DNA from: Desulfococcaceae bacterium HSG9
GTDB lineage: Bacteria > Desulfobacterota > Desulfobacteria > Desulfobacterales > JAUCGF01
Assembly: GCA_030378005.1 (NCBI GenBank)
Contig: JAUCGF010000082.1
Coordinates: 1 to 64,000, forward strand
Length of the DNA stretch: 64,000 bases
Direction: 5' to 3'
A program made the translations under genes and the position numbers. The notes under the pieces are model-generated. The model saw only the letters and a program-made list of their open reading frames with translations, was not told where the DNA came from and did no database searches. Of this stretch, positions 63,845 to 64,000 are shown in pieces; within the stretch, counting starts at the first letter, position 1; each line of letters begins with the position of its first letter.

Positions 63845-63989
63845 TTTGCAAAAGGCGCTCATTCATAATCACTCCCAGTCCGCGCAAAGCATTGGCGGCC
63901 ACTTCGAAAGAGGGGCGGAGAACAGCCATGGACACACTGATTTGAATAAGTGCCGGACTTATTCGCTTTATGATTCCAAGCAGTTCCAA
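63845..63989 (-). pseudogene. Possible ISKra4-like transposase fragment
   Basis: The minus-strand frame encodes RISPALIQISVSMAVLRPSFEVAANALRGLGVIMNE, resembling the region of ISKra4-type transposases just before their HTH (LPFERAAELL-type motif). It begins near the window edge and ends where the IS701 relic ends, so two insertion remnants abut. The match is short and only suggestive. Confidence 0.35.
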
Positions 63990-64000
63990 GCCAAGATGTC

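Noticed and set aside
62331-64000. Template repeat or reverse transcriptase for the candidate DGR
   Set aside because: I looked for a second copy of the GGSW...LGFRL coding block and for reverse-transcriptase motifs on both strands; only transposase relics were found.
1-64000. CRISPR arrays, tRNA or rRNA genes
   Set aside because: No regularly spaced direct repeats with unique spacers and no cloverleaf or rRNA-like block was recognised by eye; covariance models were not available.

Overview
The window looks like chromosome from a large-genome, moderately AT-rich member of the Desulfobacterota (former Deltaproteobacteria), probably a Desulfobacteraceae-like anaerobe. This is an inference. It rests on the paired benzoyl-CoA ring-opening genes of the Had and Oah/BamA type, the style of the chemoreceptor and acyl-CoA enzymes, a NACHT protein fused to a formylglycine-generating-enzyme-like (FGE-like) domain, and abundant dispersed inverted repeats with degraded insertion sequences. 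No rRNA, tRNA or CRISPR array was recognised.

Positions 1-38.6 kb hold a surface-polysaccharide locus, almost entirely on the minus strand. From its upstream end it encodes a signal-peptide protein with a Thr-rich tail, an outer-membrane beta-barrel, a Wza-type export protein, a Wzc-type chain-length protein and a tyrosine autokinase carrying an unusual insertion. Next come a TPR membrane protein, an O-antigen ligase/polymerase and GalE. The rest is glycosyltransferases (GT2, GT4 and membrane GT-C types), SAM methyltransferases, two asparagine-synthetase-like amidotransferases, an acetyltransferase, a Wzm/Wzt ABC exporter and a second ligase/polymerase-like protein. Several genes are decayed or internally deleted: a GT4 relic at 843-1012, a GT4 N-terminal stub at 24006-24299, and a methyltransferase at 11310-11888 that lacks its core. 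A repeat-rich intergenic stretch (38.6-39.4 kb) ends the locus. Two plus-strand genes follow, a secreted protein and a large membrane protein, facing a minus-strand pair of a GT2 and a WbpD/WlbB-like acetyltransferase.

Positions 44.6-49.6 kb are catabolic. An FAH-family enzyme is on the plus strand. It converges on a minus-strand set whose order of transcription is 6-hydroxycyclohexene-carbonyl-CoA dehydrogenase, 6-oxocyclohexene-carbonyl-CoA hydrolase, thiolase and a DUF35 partner. The first two are consecutive steps of anaerobic benzoyl-CoA degradation. Dispersed palindromes sit between these genes.

Positions 50-58.6 kb hold a chemoreceptor with a duplicated sensor, an unrecognised 573-residue protein, a scrap heap of truncated genes (methyltransferase, IS1-like transposase, sigma-54 activator), and a TetR regulator with a near-perfect operator next to a long acyl-CoA dehydrogenase.

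Positions 59-64 kb are an accessory region. A 1100-residue NACHT NTPase ends in an FGE-like C-lectin-fold domain whose last coding stretch has the hallmarks of a diversity-generating-retroelement (DGR) variable region. No reverse transcriptase or template repeat is visible in the window. A small conserved-looking gene, a MITE-like element and IS701/ISKra4-like relics follow. The candidate DGR target is the most interesting signal here. The tyrosine kinase interrupted by a PATAN-like domain is second.
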